The notes below the pieces were generated by a model. It searched no databases, was not told the origin of the DNA, and saw nothing but the letters and a program-made list of their open reading frames with translations. Below, piece by piece: positions 10,636-21,411 of a stretch of 64,000 nucleotides of DNA; the first letter of the stretch is position 1; every line of letters begins with the position of its first letter. The stretch covers positions 5,047,163-5,111,162 of the forward strand of contig CM055096.1 of NCBI GenBank assembly GCA_029204225.1, read 5' to 3'. The translations under genes were made by a program, and so were the position numbers. Origin of the DNA: Diphasiastrum complanatum (lineage: Eukaryota > Streptophyta > Lycopodiopsida > Lycopodiales > Lycopodiaceae).

Positions 10636-12177
10636 TCACATGATAACGATCGGGAGACTTCCTTCCCGTGTTGATCTTCTCACTTCACTTTGTGTGCTAG
10701 ATCCTGTTTGATTTAGCTTTGCGTCCTTCATGACCTTTTCATACCATTTTGGTATCTTAGATTCAGGTGATACACTACGTGGAGAGTATGTATCCCAAGG
10801 AGTGTCCAAGTAATGTCTCTTACTTCCAACCGGTTTCTCCTTTATTGCTTCTATTGGCAAGTACCTCCCCCTAGGCTCTTGAATAGGTGGTGTTCTTTCA
10901 TACTCGCCCTCTCGACTCTCGTCTTCACGTGCATCATTTTGTGGAGCATCTTCTTCATCTTCTTCTTCCAGAATTGTGGGAATTCTTTTGATGCTTTCAC
11001 CACTTGCATGGTCTTCATCTTCATACCTATGCGTTTCATCAAAGATCACATCTTTGCTAATGTGAATCTTATTCATTACAGGATCAAAACACCTGTAAGC
11101 TTTCGTTCTTTCATCATAACCGACAAAGATACACTTAATTGCTTTGGCATCAAGTTTCTTTCGCTCCTCCTTTGGCACACGTACATAGGCCTTACACCCA
11201 ATGACACAAAACTTGTCAATTTTTGGCTTTATTCCAGTAAATGCTTCTTCAGGAGTCACATTTGGAACCGCAACCGTAGGGCTCCTGTTTTGCAAGAATG
11301 TTGTTGCATTGCACGCTTCCGACCAAAGTGAATCGATCAAGCCCATTTGCTTCGTCATGGAGCGTGCACTCTCCATAATAGTCTTGTTTTTCCTTTCAGC
11401 TACACCATTACTATGCGGCGTGTGTGACTATGTGAATTGTCTTTTAATGTCGTGTTCTTTGCAAAAATCTTCAAAATAATCAGATTTGTATTCGCCTCCT
11501 CTATTAGATCTTAGCACTTTGATGCGTGCATCCAATTGGTTCTCTACCAAAGTCTTGAACTCCTTCAAGCGAGCAAAAGCGTCTGATTTCTTCTTCAAAA
11601 AATAAATCCATGTCCTCCTAGAGCAATCATCTATGAAAGTCATAAAATAATATGCTTTCCCCAATGACATGGTCTTCATTGGGCTGCACAGGTCGCTGTG
11701 AATGAGTTCCAGCGGTTTCTTAGCTCTTGCAGCTCCACCTTTCTTGAATGTCTCCCTGTGATGCTTTCCCATGATGCATCCTTCACATATTGCATGATGA
11801 TCATCCTGCAATGCCGGTAACCCTATTACCATCTTCAGCTTCGCCATCAATCTCAAGCTCCCATAGTTCAAATAACCAAATCTTCTGTGCCACAACTCGG
11901 ATTGAGATGTTGTTGAGATAGCCAAACCACATTCACCTGGATTTGTAGCATCCAATTTATAAAGGCCACAATTACTATCTCTATAACCCTTCGCCACCAC
12001 TTTATGGTTGTGGTTCATATCCTTCATAAGGCATTCATCCTTGACAAATTCACCTTTAAGATATTGATTTGCCATTACACCAACAGAAAGCAAACTCTTT
12101 TTGAGTCCAAGAACATAAAGTATATTAGAGATGTTTTTAATTTTGCCATTAGGAAACTGCACAGGTATATTGCTCAC
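10636..12177 (-). pseudogene. Copia pre-integrase and integrase (element C)
   Basis: Covers pre-integrase NILYVLGLKKSLLSVG, the HHCC region (LWHRRFGYLN ... CEGCIMGKHH), the core with HSDLCSPMKT, FIDDCSRRTWIYFL and VLRSNRGGEYKS, and the C-terminal GCKAYVRVPKEERKKLD and FVGYDERTKAYR. Integrase inserts the cDNA into the host genome. A TAG at 11428-11430 interrupts the core just after RQFT, and the tail runs out near 10636 into a frameshift. Otherwise well kept, so this is a fairly recent loss. Confidence 0.88.
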
Positions 12178-12239
12178 ACCCTGTATCTGTCATTCTTCTC
12201 CATTGGCTTGAGTGATATTATCCCCATCATGGATTGGTG

Positions 12240-12490
12240 AGAATTTTTCAAACCAATCATGTTTCTCAGTCATATGCCTTGTGGCGCTTGAATCTATGAA
12301 CCATCTGGCACCATCATCAACTTGGGATGCCAATGCCGATGAGAAGACACTTGTCTCGTCACCTTCTCCATCATCTTGGCAATATTTCCTTGTTAACTTT
12401 TCCCGCCTTTATGTCCGCTTTCTTCTTATAACACTCGCGTGACCAATGACCTGGTTTGTGACAATAGTAACATTTGCCTTTCTTCTTCTT
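12240..12490 (-). pseudogene. Copia zinc knuckle and protease (element C)
   Basis: The minus strand shows an intact CX2CX4HX4C knuckle (CYYCHKPGHWSREC, about 12430-12475) and a protease site reading WFIDSSATRHMT near 12290-12320. The usual DSGAT is DSSAT here, so the catalytic Asp is present but the conserved Gly is Ser. Position and order fit Copia. Confidence 0.75.
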
Positions 12491-12526
12491 TTTCCTCTTT
12501 TGGAATCTTGGTTGCTAGGGGCAATA

Positions 12527-14005
12527 GACAAGGTAGACTTTTCAAGCTTGATGCTTTTCTTATGGCTAACAAAAAGGATGGAATGGAAAAGGAGATTGGT
12601 CTCAACTTTCCACTTTCCAAAGTTTCCTTTTAGCATCAATAAGATTGGTGGATCTTATGCAAAGTCAAAAGAGCTTCCTTATTCTAGATCTAGGTCGAGA
12701 TCTAATATGCTTCTTGGAGATATTCATCTTTGTGCTAACTTGGATAATGATGGTGTTTCAATGGTTCTTCATGGCAAGTGCAAGCATGCAAAATCTAAGG
12801 AAAGAGCTAACTTCATCAATGGAGATGAAGGTTCTTCATTGGAAAAGGTTGTTGCTAATGATTTCTTTGATCATATGAAAAAAGATGTTGCTAGGTGCAT
12901 ACATGAAGGAGATGGTTCTTCTACATTATTTTGTGATGGGTCCAATAAAGTCATTTTTGTAGCAAGTGGAGTCATGTGTCTTCATAAAGAGAGTAGATCA
13001 AATGGTTCTATCAAGAGACTCGGTGAGGGAGATAGTCACAAGTCAAGAAGAAGAGAAGTATGTGAAGAGTTCAAAGTAGGGTGTACTTTGAATGATGTCA
13101 TTGTGAATGAGAGTGAGGAAGAATCATTATCATATGAGTCATTACCTGAACAATTGAGTACAATTACTTGTTTGAAAAAAGAGAGTACTTCAATCATGCT
13201 TACATTTAAAGTACTAATCATTTTTTTCATGGCTTCTAATGTCTTTGAGATTTCTACTTTTTATGATGCAATCATTAAGAGGGAGTCGTATGAAGGAAAG
13301 AGAAATGGAAGATTGGTTCTTGGGAAGATCCAAGTCATGGATCTCACATCTCTTCATCAACTCAAAGGATTCTATGATTGTGAATTGATCACTCATGACC
13401 AAGATGGCAAAAGGTTGGTTGGAGAAGACTACATGGAGTAAATTGAAAGGCAATTTTTTCAAGGAAAGGGAGATCTCATTGGTGAGCTTATTGAGGCTTG
13501 TTATGGACTCAAGAAGGCTGGATTTATTAGGTTCGATATTCATCTTCACCTACTCTACTTCATGTTGGATGGAAAGTTTGGAATCTATCTTTGGATTTAT
13601 GATGGTGCCACCAATGACATTGTTTTCACTAACCTTTGGGAAAATTTGAGATCTTGTTGGATCTAGATCATATGTTTGAGAGGAGTATTTCCAGAAGATA
13701 TTCATATCTTTAATATCTTTGATGATCAAGAGAAAGGTAAGCAAGTGGAAGCAGCTCACTTTGCTTTACTCACATGTTTTGGAGAAGCTTCTTGTGTAGA
13801 TGATGCTATGCATGTGGACATTGGTTCTCATAGTTTTCATACTAAAAAAGCAAGTAATGGATCTGGAAAACAAAGTTTGTTCAATGACTTTGATGGTCAA
13901 GAGCAAGATCAAGAGGTTGGTCTCAAAGGGCTTCCACAACACACAAGGAAAGGTGGCAATTTGGAGCTAGTCAAGAGCATCAAAGGGGAGGTAATTGGTA
14001 TCCCA
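12527..14005 (+). pseudogene. Derived pol region of element A2
   Basis: Collinear with 5813-7330 of element A, and open over most of 12446-13441. It has the integrase relic AKSKELPYSRSRSRSN, then several hundred residues of unrecognised sequence (FFDHMKKDVARCIHEGDG, SHKSRRREVCEEF), and ends with YGLKKAGFIRFD and LWIYDGATND. A C-to-T change makes TAA at 13439 where A has CAA. Sequence stops matching A after GEVIG at about 13998. The long collinear frame in both copies suggests the derived sequence was once translated. Confidence 0.55.
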
Positions 14006-14039
14006 TTTATAAACTACTTGCGCAACTCATAATCATGTT

Positions 14040-14345
14040 CGTCCCAATAGGACTCGGTAGACATTTGGCGCTTCTGGTAAGTCCATTACTACAAAAGTAA
14101 TGACAAACTATACTCCTGCAATTTTGACAGGTATATCTTCAACCATTCCTCATGGACGAACTGTCGTTTGATAATCTAGCTTAATGGCAAAACTCGCAGG
14201 CTTGATTTTGGTAAGGCCCCATTTTGCACATAGCTTTGTAGAAATTAGGTTAACTCCTGAACCGCCATCTATCACGGTTGCTTCCTTAGGAAATTGTCTA
14301 TGTTGTATCGGCAGAGTGATATTCTTTTGTTCACTTTTCCAAGCA
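14040..14345 (-). pseudogene. Gypsy protease remnant (element H)
   Basis: The minus-strand translation shows IDGGSGVNLISTKLCAKWGL and VVMDLPEAPN, collinear with the protease relic of element E at 30838-31070 (IDGGSEVNLISTKLC). The DGGS motif stands where the catalytic DTG/DSG triad of retroviral-type proteases lies. Stops interrupt it. Confidence 0.6.
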
Positions 14346-14550
14346 GCTCAGACATGGAGTACTTCATTAGATTTTTCAAATCCAGCACAAAAAAGTGCCT
14401 CCTGATGGACTTATGGTTCTACTTGAGCTAACTTTTGCACTAAAACTTCTTTTGCTTTTGGCACCAACTTCAGGAACTCTCCCAATGAAATATTAATCTT
14501 ACTAGATAGAATGTTCATGGGCAGTTCTATTTGCGGCGCTTTCGGTTCAG

Positions 14551-15183
14551 TCATCTTGAAGGTTCTTCATGATGATGCAACTGATCATTCATATCTATAC
14601 GTGAATTTCTTGGTGGCTGCAATGGTGAAGAGCAAACTTCGGTTGTTGCTTTAACAGCCTCAAGTTCCTCTTCCTCTTGCAGATGTTTAATCCACTGGCT
14701 CATATCCTGATACCTTCTTTTTTCTGCATGAAGATTGGGAAAGATTCCAGATGCTATTGGTATATTGTTCAATGGTATAGAATCAGTAGGTATTGGATTT
14801 GCTACTGATTCTTTCTGCTTATGTGATCTGGTGACCACCATCAAGGGTACACTTGATTTATTCTGAGCTACTGGTCTAGGCTTGATTGTTATCAAATTTA
14901 CAGGTGCTGTAGCTGGTGGTGGCTTTGGTCTTGCTGGACAGTCTTTATAGCAATGCCCATAACCACGGTCATGACAGAATGGTACAAATTTTTCTTTATT
15001 TGGACATTCTACAACTTTGTGGTTTTCTCCACATGCAAAGCATCCAAGTGATGCTTTGGTCCAATTTCTAGAGGCTTGTTGTTGCGCGGTAGCATAAATA
15101 ACATATTGTTCTGAAGATCCACCTTCTTGATCAGTACCATAGTTCCATTGCTCGGCACTTCTGTACAGTTCTGGTTCCATCAA
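14551..15183 (-). pseudogene. Gypsy gag, C-terminal part with zinc knuckles (element H)
   Basis: Open frame of 210 codons. Two knuckle-like motifs lie near residues 45-85: CFACGENHKVVEC, with three residues between the second Cys and His instead of four, and a second with Arg at the second Cys (FCHDRGYGHCYKDC). A basic, proline-rich linker and an acidic helix (HLQEEEELEAVKA) follow. Element E at 30185-30505 is homologous. The function would be RNA binding in the particle. The frame is separated from the N-terminal gag by stops. Confidence 0.7.
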
Positions 15184-15502
15184 ATTGGCAGGAGGAGCGG
15201 AGTACTTTGGTGGGGCAGTCTAGCTGCTGGATTTCCTCCATGCTACCATTGCTGAATTATCCGAGGATTGAAGTTGCAAAAAGCAGTCTCATGATTAGGC
15301 GAATTACACAAATGGCATACACTGATTTCCATTCGTTTTTTCAATTGAGAACACTCGTTCACTGTGTGATTTCTTGTACAAATAGAATACCAGACATTTT
15401 ACCTCGTAGGAAAAGTCTTCACAAACTTCTCAGATTCCTTGTTCACTTTTTCGTGGAAATCTTCTCATCAAATTGCAACTGCAACTTTTCCATTTGTTTC
15501 TG

Positions 15503-16192
15503 CTAGTTCTTCCCAAGTTTTTTGAACTCATTGAGCATCATTTCTGCAGTAGCATTGACATTCGTGGATGCAATAGTGGTGGATGTCGTAGTAGTCTGCC
15601 CTACTGTATAAGGCAGCATATTGATATTCGGCTCATCATCTGAATCTTCATCCTCCTCCCAAATTGCATCGTCCATAGCATTTTGCAAGAGTGCATACTC
15701 AGTACAGTGTTTCAGCTCACGTCTGATTTGTTTAGGTAAACCTGACAAAAACCACATAATCATGGCATTTTCGTTAATCAACTCAGGTTTGCACTCAGAT
15801 CTGAGGCGTTTCATCCGTTCAATGTAATCTCGAACCATTTCTCACTTTCCTATTTTAATTTTACTTAAAAGTAGGAAAGGGTCTTCCATAAACTTCTGTG
15901 GTTTGAATCGTGTGATAAGGGCTCTTTTAACAACCTCCCAATCTGTACGCTCAATTTCATCTTGATTATAGTACCAATATTATGCTGTGCCTGTTAAGGC
16001 CATAGGAAATAGCTCAAGTTTATCTCAAGGGAAAATTTTGCCATAGATTTCACAGGATTCAACATAGATCTAAAGAAATCTAACTCGATCTGTTAATCCA
16101 TTGTATTTGGGTAGATCCAAACGGGGTCCTCTTCTAACAATAATAGGATTGACTTCCGAGGAGCAGCTCAAGGAGAAGCTTTAGGGGCAGCC
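15503..16192 (-). pseudogene. Gypsy gag, N-terminal and central part (element H)
   Basis: The 111-codon open part (15503-15838) has YIERMKRLRSEC, MWFLSGLPKQIRREL and an acidic WEEDEDSDDE tract. Upstream to about 16192 the frame is broken but recognisable (ALITRFKPQKFMEDP). This is the standard Gypsy gag core region that forms the particle shell. Dead through stops on both sides. Confidence 0.75.
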
Positions 16193-17460
16193 ATCTTTAC
16201 AAATTCAGAACAAGTAGACAATGAGATTGGATCTAGATTTTTCAATCAAAACTATCTCAGATCAGATCAGCTAGATCTATTCCACTTTTCAAGAATCTGA
16301 TTTCTATATCGTGTTAAAGATTTTGAAATTCAATCAATCGATACTTATGCATACCAAAGGATCCACTCAAAAAGATTTACAAACTTCTCAAGTGATCTAG
16401 TACCTTTCCAAGCTATTTTTTGAGGAGTGTGAGAAATTGGCAAATGAAAAGTTTCTCAGAATCCAAATCAGATTGTATCAGATTTGATCTAAATTTTGAC
16501 AGAGACTTGATCTGGAAAATCAGAGCCTAAAAATAGTACTGGCAAAGGTTGCTCGGCGAATGTTCAACAGTGCTATTTTGGCAAAAAACTCTCTGATCAA
16601 CTTTTTCGACAATTTCTCAGGTGATTAACCTTCGCAGAATTCTCAGATGCAAGATCTGACAAAGATAAAACTAGGATACACCCGACGAAGGTTTCTGACA
16701 TAAGAAAATACAGTTTCTGTAGTTTGGCGAGGGTAAAAATCAAGATTTTCTATGATCTGGACATGAAGAATTTTTGCTGAACTCAAAAATAATATTTTAC
16801 TATAAATAGAATGTTTTGGAAGCTCGGCAAAAATTTTGGGGAAGGATCAAGAGTAATATTGGTATTTTTGCAAAAAAATGACATTTTTGGCAAACATATG
16901 GCAATATGACAACTGATATTCTGAAAACAATTTTATTTTTGGTATTATTCTTCACCTACCTGACAGTAGATAGATCTGAATCGAGCGAAGGTTCTTTTTT
17001 TGTATTTTTAGGATTCTGGTGATTTTTTGGTGTTTTTTGACGGTTTTTCTAATGTTTGTGGAAATCTGTTGGGAAGGATTCTTCGCCCTTCAAACTGAAG
17101 GTTCTGTTATAAAAAAAAAAGGTTTTTGCAAATCGGTGAAGGTTTCCTGAAAGAGGGCAAAAAGTTATCAGCTTTGATGAAGATTTTTGTCTCCTTTTGA
17201 CCAAACTTTGGCAGATTTGATCGATTCTTGTTGTTTTTTCTGATATCTTAGATCCAAATGGATCTTAAGATTGGTAATCTAAATAGCTTTCTATGTTCTA
17301 CAATCATATTATATTTTAAACAAGCAAAGCTTCTCAAATCTGGCAAAATCACTCCCAAACTTACCCTAAATGCAAATCTAACATTATTCATGCCACGACA
17401 AGATGCCTAATGCAAGCTAACCATCCACAAACATGCTTAAAACTGAAAAATTGGCGTATC
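16193..17460 (-). other. Leader region of Gypsy element H, no gene
   Basis: About 1.27 kb between gag and the primer binding site. AT-rich, with several loosely repeated stretches around 'ctcggcaa/gcgaaggtt', and no coding potential. It carries a captured fragment of element D at 16344-16444. Confidence 0.6.
16344..16444 (+). repeat. Captured 3' fragment of a D-family element
   Basis: About 100 bp nearly identical to the end of the internal region of D (36815-36920): the sequence upstream of the polypurine tract, the tract itself, and the first 15-17 bp of the LTR (TGTGAGAAATTGGC). Homology then stops. It lies in the opposite orientation to H, in its leader. It is not a complete element end. 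Confidence 0.8.
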
Positions 17461-17478
17461 TCCTCGGCAACGGTGCCA
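17461..17478 (-). other. Primer binding site, tRNA-Asp type (element H)
   Basis: On the minus strand this reads TGGCACCGTTGCCGAGGA, two mismatches from the site in element F (TGGCGCCGTTGCCGGGGA), which is complementary to the 3' end of plant tRNA-Asp. A few bases separate it from the LTR end. Confidence 0.75.
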
Positions 17479-17482
17479 AAAC

Positions 17483-17862
17483 TGTAGTGGGTTTCTTTCC
17501 TTGCCTAATCTGAAACCAAGATCTAGTCAATCTAGCATCAAAGAGATAAAGTTAGTTGTCACACATAGGTTCGTTCCCATGAGAGCGATAGTATAGTTTT
17601 GGTTTCAACAAAAATGGAGGATTCACATCTAACTCTAACATCCATTAACCCGAAACATTAACACTACGATCCATTAACACTACGCATCCACAACAAAGAT
17701 AGCTTACTCTTTATCTCTCTCCCTTACTCTCTCATAAAAAGTATAATAACATACAATTCCAACAACAATCAAATTTAACAACTAGCAAAACACAAATAAA
17801 ACATGAGAGATGGAGGAAAAGTGATAGAGAGCAAGGACGTTCATCGTGTACTCTCTCTTGAT
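17483..17862 (-). repeat. Partial 5' LTR of Gypsy element H
   Basis: LTR end reading (minus) ...AAACCCACTACA, as in the LTRs of F at 38294 and 39826. About 380 bp remain; the outer part is replaced by a Copia fragment starting near 17859. Confidence 0.7.
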
Positions 17863-18890
17863 CCCATTTGCCTCAGAAAATGCTTTGAAGTTGGTAGAAA
17901 TGTAGTCACCATCATTGTCGTTCCTTAAGCACTTGAGAATTGCACCTCCCTTGCCATCTTGAACTTTAAAAAGACATCAAACACTTTATCCTTGCTCTTT
18001 AGTAGATACACCCAACCAAATATACTAAAATCATCAATAAATGTCACATACATCTTCGCACCTCCATTGCTAATTATAAGAACACTATGAATATCTGAAT
18101 GCACAAGTTGAAAAGGCTTACTTGATCTTGATGTAGATCTCTTGTAAGGTAACGTATTTGACTTTGATAAATCACATTGCTCACAAACATGATTCATGCT
18201 GCTAGTTAGAGATTTGGGAAGACCAAAAACAACTAGCCTCTTTGCCATCACCTCCAATGACTTGTAGTTGAAATGCCCCAATCTCTTCTGCCATACCTCT
18301 TGCATTGAAAAATTTCTCATTTTCCATACATCCAACTTGGTTAGAACAACACAAGCATCAAGTTTGAATGACTTATCTTGCCTCTTCCCTTTTGCAATTA
18401 ATTTATCCTCCTCCTTGATCAAACAAGCGTCACCATCAAAATTCACCTTGAAATCCTTGTCAAGCATTTGACTTACACTAAGAAGATTCGTAGTGATAGA
18501 TGGAATGAACAAAACATCCTTCAAATTCACATTCCTATTGGTAGAGAGAGAAATAGGAAAATTTGTGCCAATCCCTTTGATTGCGCACTCCCCATCATTG
18601 GCCATGTAGATCAATTTCTTGTCACCTTCAAATGCCATCAATGATGAATAATAATCCTTATGAAATGTCATATGTGATGTAGCTCCACTATCAATCCACC
18701 AAGGATAAATATCTCCATGATTAGCCAACAAGCAAAATGACATAACAAAAGCATCATTTGAAAATTGCTTATCAACACCATCTTCACCAAGAGTTAGATC
18801 GGTTTGCTTCTCAACTTGATCTTTCTTAGAATCAAAAGAGATAAGTTCTCCATATAAAATGAGCAAAACAAGATGTGTTCTCCATGCATA
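17859..18890 (-). pseudogene. Copia protease to integrase fragment
   Basis: Open for 313 codons (17925-18866). In order: WWIDSGATSHMTFH (protease active site), VLFIPSITTNLLSVSQML (pre-integrase), WQKRLGHFNYKSLEVM and HVCEQCDLSKSN (HHCC region), FQLVHSDIH and YVTFIDDFSIFGWVYLL (core). Below 17925 the frame continues as a broken CLRNDNDGDYISTNF segment and ends against the LTR of H. No LTR, gag, knuckle or RT accompanies it. The sequence resembles element G (42.4-43.1 kb). Confidence 0.85.
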
Positions 18891-19960
18891 TACATCTATT
18901 TATAACAACCATAATGTCACTTGGCCACTTGCCATAAGAAAGCCCTAAAATAGCACTTTTTAGGTACTTCACCAAAAATCTAGATTTTAGTGACTAAATG
19001 CAATGTATCAACATTAGCCAATTAGAATGGGTTTAAATCCAATCTCATCCACAAATATACTTGCCAAAAATAGTACAAACACTATTTAGGCCTTTATTGA
19101 CAAACACAAATCTATCTCTACTTTGAAATTTCATGTTGGTCTCAAAATTGCCAAAATAAATCAACTAAGCTTGTTGACATTTTTCACAACTTGCACATCT
19201 TCAAATTATGCAAGCAAGAACAAAGAGAACACAAAATTTCAAATGACTTAAATAGCTTCACGTGTTAAGTATAGGCTACTATACAAACATAGAGCTAAGA
19301 GAAAAGTACAAGTGATTATTCAAGCATCGAACCCAAAAAAATACAAGCAAACGAAAGATCTACTTCAATCTAGTAAGTGAAATTTTTTAAAAAAATTTCA
19401 ACTCTCCAGTTTGTCCCAATGTGTAGAATATTGAGCTTCAAAAAGAGCATATACAAAATATGATAGAGCTCATGCTGGTCTGACCTGATTTCACATTTGT
19501 GAGGGTGGCATGTGATCAATACTTAACCTACTATTAAAGTCTACTCCTAATTTAGAGACATCAAATCAAATTGCACCTCTCCAAAATTCCTAGATTGAAA
19601 GAAATTGGTCCTAACTTATAGAAACTTGCCAAATGGTCTTATCTACTCATGAGATTTGGTACTAGCCTAACTAGGCCTATCCTTCACACGTGGGAATAGG
19701 TTTCACATATGTATAACAAATATAGTTTAGTCAAGCTATTATTTGCATTTTTTCACATTATAAAACCTCAGAAGCTCAGAACAACCAATTATCATTGGCA
19801 ACCATAAACTTGACCTTGGCTCCTACATTCCATCTCCTTCTAATGCTATGATTTTGATCTAATATTTTGCAATTTTTAAACTACATCTCCTTGCCCTCAT
19901 AAATTCAAATTTGATGCGAAATAGGCTCATTAAAGGTTGTATTGGGATACAAGCTTTTGT
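18891..19960. other. No gene recognised
   Basis: AT-rich sequence right of the Copia fragment. Both strands were checked; only short frames without recognisable motifs were found. It may be decayed leader or LTR of that fragment, but no second copy in the window supports this. Confidence 0.4.
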
Positions 19961-20003
19961 AGAGAGAGAGAGAGAGAGAGCGAGCGAGAGAGAGAGAGAG
20001 AGA
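19961..20003 (+). repeat. (GA)n microsatellite
   Basis: About 43 bp of GA repeats with a small CGAGCGA interruption in the middle. Confidence 0.95.
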
Positions 20004-21411
20004 ACTTGCTTTCATCAAAAGAGAATGGCCATAAGAGTACAAAAGGGATGAAACATGAAATGTGAGAGCCAAAATGCAAATTTAGTTAATCTAATATTTT
20101 AGCGAAAGATGAAACATTAAACTAGTTTACTCACAACCATATGCCTAAAACAACATTGGCAATGGCAAATAATAATGCAAAGGATGTGAAGAAGCACTTT
20201 GTGCAAATCGTGTATGAGAATGCTTTAAAGTGATAAACTCATGTTGACGATAGAATAATATGATGATGGAATGATCTTGGCATTATTTCACAAGAAGCTC
20301 TAAAGATAAAGGCAAAAATTTAATATACTTCTTATGAAAACCCCATCCACATGTTTCAAAAGCAATTGGCATGAAGTTTTCACCTATGCATCTTGGTTTT
20401 CAAGGGGGGGCTTGAACGTGTGACTAGCCAAGCCTTGGGTGATAATTAGAAAAGGAAATGAGTGAGCTCAAGCCGTAAACGGTATTGGTTAGATACTTGA
20501 AAGCCCTGGGGCCTGCACAAAAGTGTTAATGCAAATCATGTGTTTATTGGCAAAATATAATCAAGGCTACGATCAATATCATTGGATACTCAGATTCAGC
20601 ATAGTTCGGAACTACAAATAATCCAAAGGTTTAAGAGATTTGTATAAAAGCCATGCTTTGTGTCTGATCTGGGAACGACATCGACACAGAGGGTAATCTC
20701 ATGCTTCACATCCTATGTAAAAATTACGTTCTGGACTTCAGGAATGCAGGCCAGGTGGATTTTTATTCTGCTAAGGATGTTGCACGGGACTGAATGCAAA
20801 TTAGAGTTTGAAATGATCCCAAAGCCAGGCTCGGAGGTATGGGTGTGAGTTGGAATAAAGACACGTATGAACCAACACTTTAGAAGCGTTACAGCCAGTA
20901 CAGCCTAAAAAGGATGCGTCTCATATATTTGAGGATATCAAGATGCTCGTAATCAGAATCAAGAAATGACAAATATTATGAAATCCAAATGTTTGATTGT
21001 TCGTTATTGCAGCTACGTCCGAAATCTGCAACTAATTTAGAGTATTTATAGTTTGAGTGTGTGTGTGGTAGTAAAATAAATGCCTTCATAATAGACTGAA
21101 AACATGTGTTATTGAGATTGTTACGTTTGGTCAGTGGTCAGAATTACTAAAGTATTCAATATTGCCAGAGAATGTTAACAACAAAAGCTGTATGATAAAA
21201 AAAACTGAGTTGTTGCAACAATGCATATCTTCAAAATGTAGGTCAATTGGAATTTGCCTCTACTTCCAGTGTCTCACTTTACTTGAGTTGAAGATGCATC
21301 AGCTTCTTAAGCCTTTATGTAAATCCGTGCAGCACAGAGGCGACAGCCTATAAAAGAGAACGCTCGAGCCGCTGGCTGCTTAGCTAATCAGTGGGCAAAA
21401 TTGCACTTCAC
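20004..21411. other. No gene recognised; 3' flank of the TFIIS-domain gene
   Basis: No supported coding region. It lies downstream of the minus-strand gene at 21412-22221, so its right end should hold that gene's 3' UTR. No clear retrotransposon motif was seen, and it may be old single-copy intergenic DNA. Confidence 0.4.

Larger units (their letters stand above)
9285..12526 (-). mobile_element. Element C: minus-strand Copia pol block
   Basis: A nearly complete Copia coding region from zinc knuckle to RNase H on the minus strand, lying inside A2. Both edges are abrupt: the right one (12526) meets A2 sequence matching 5813. Left of 9285 lies TGGTATCAGAAC on the minus strand (about 9264-9275), a Met-type primer-site variant, with only a trace of LTR beside it. 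Gag upstream of the knuckle and both full LTRs are missing. Confidence 0.75.
8182..14005 (+). mobile_element. Element A2: second, rearranged copy of element A
   Basis: The LTR (8182-8919), primer binding site and leader (8932 to about 9148) match element A at 3360-4260. Sequence from 12527 to about 13995 matches A at 5813-7330. Between them the gag-PR part is missing and a minus-strand Copia pol block lies in its place. On the right, homology stops inside the derived pol at GEVIG and minus-strand Gypsy H begins. No right LTR is present. Confidence 0.75.
14006..17862 (-). mobile_element. Element H: minus-strand Gypsy retrotransposon, truncated
   Basis: Read on the minus strand: a partial LTR (17483-17862), tRNA-Asp-type primer binding site, long leader, gag, two CCHC-like knuckles and the start of an aspartic protease, after which it is cut off at A2. 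LTR end, primer site and gag match elements E and F on the other strand, so H, E and F are one Gypsy lineage; the primer type is the one used by Tat/Athila-like elements. RT, integrase and the second LTR are absent. Confidence 0.8.

Noticed and set aside
10813-11331. Plus-strand 172-codon frame
   Set aside because: Shadow of the minus-strand integrase of element C, which has clear Copia motifs.
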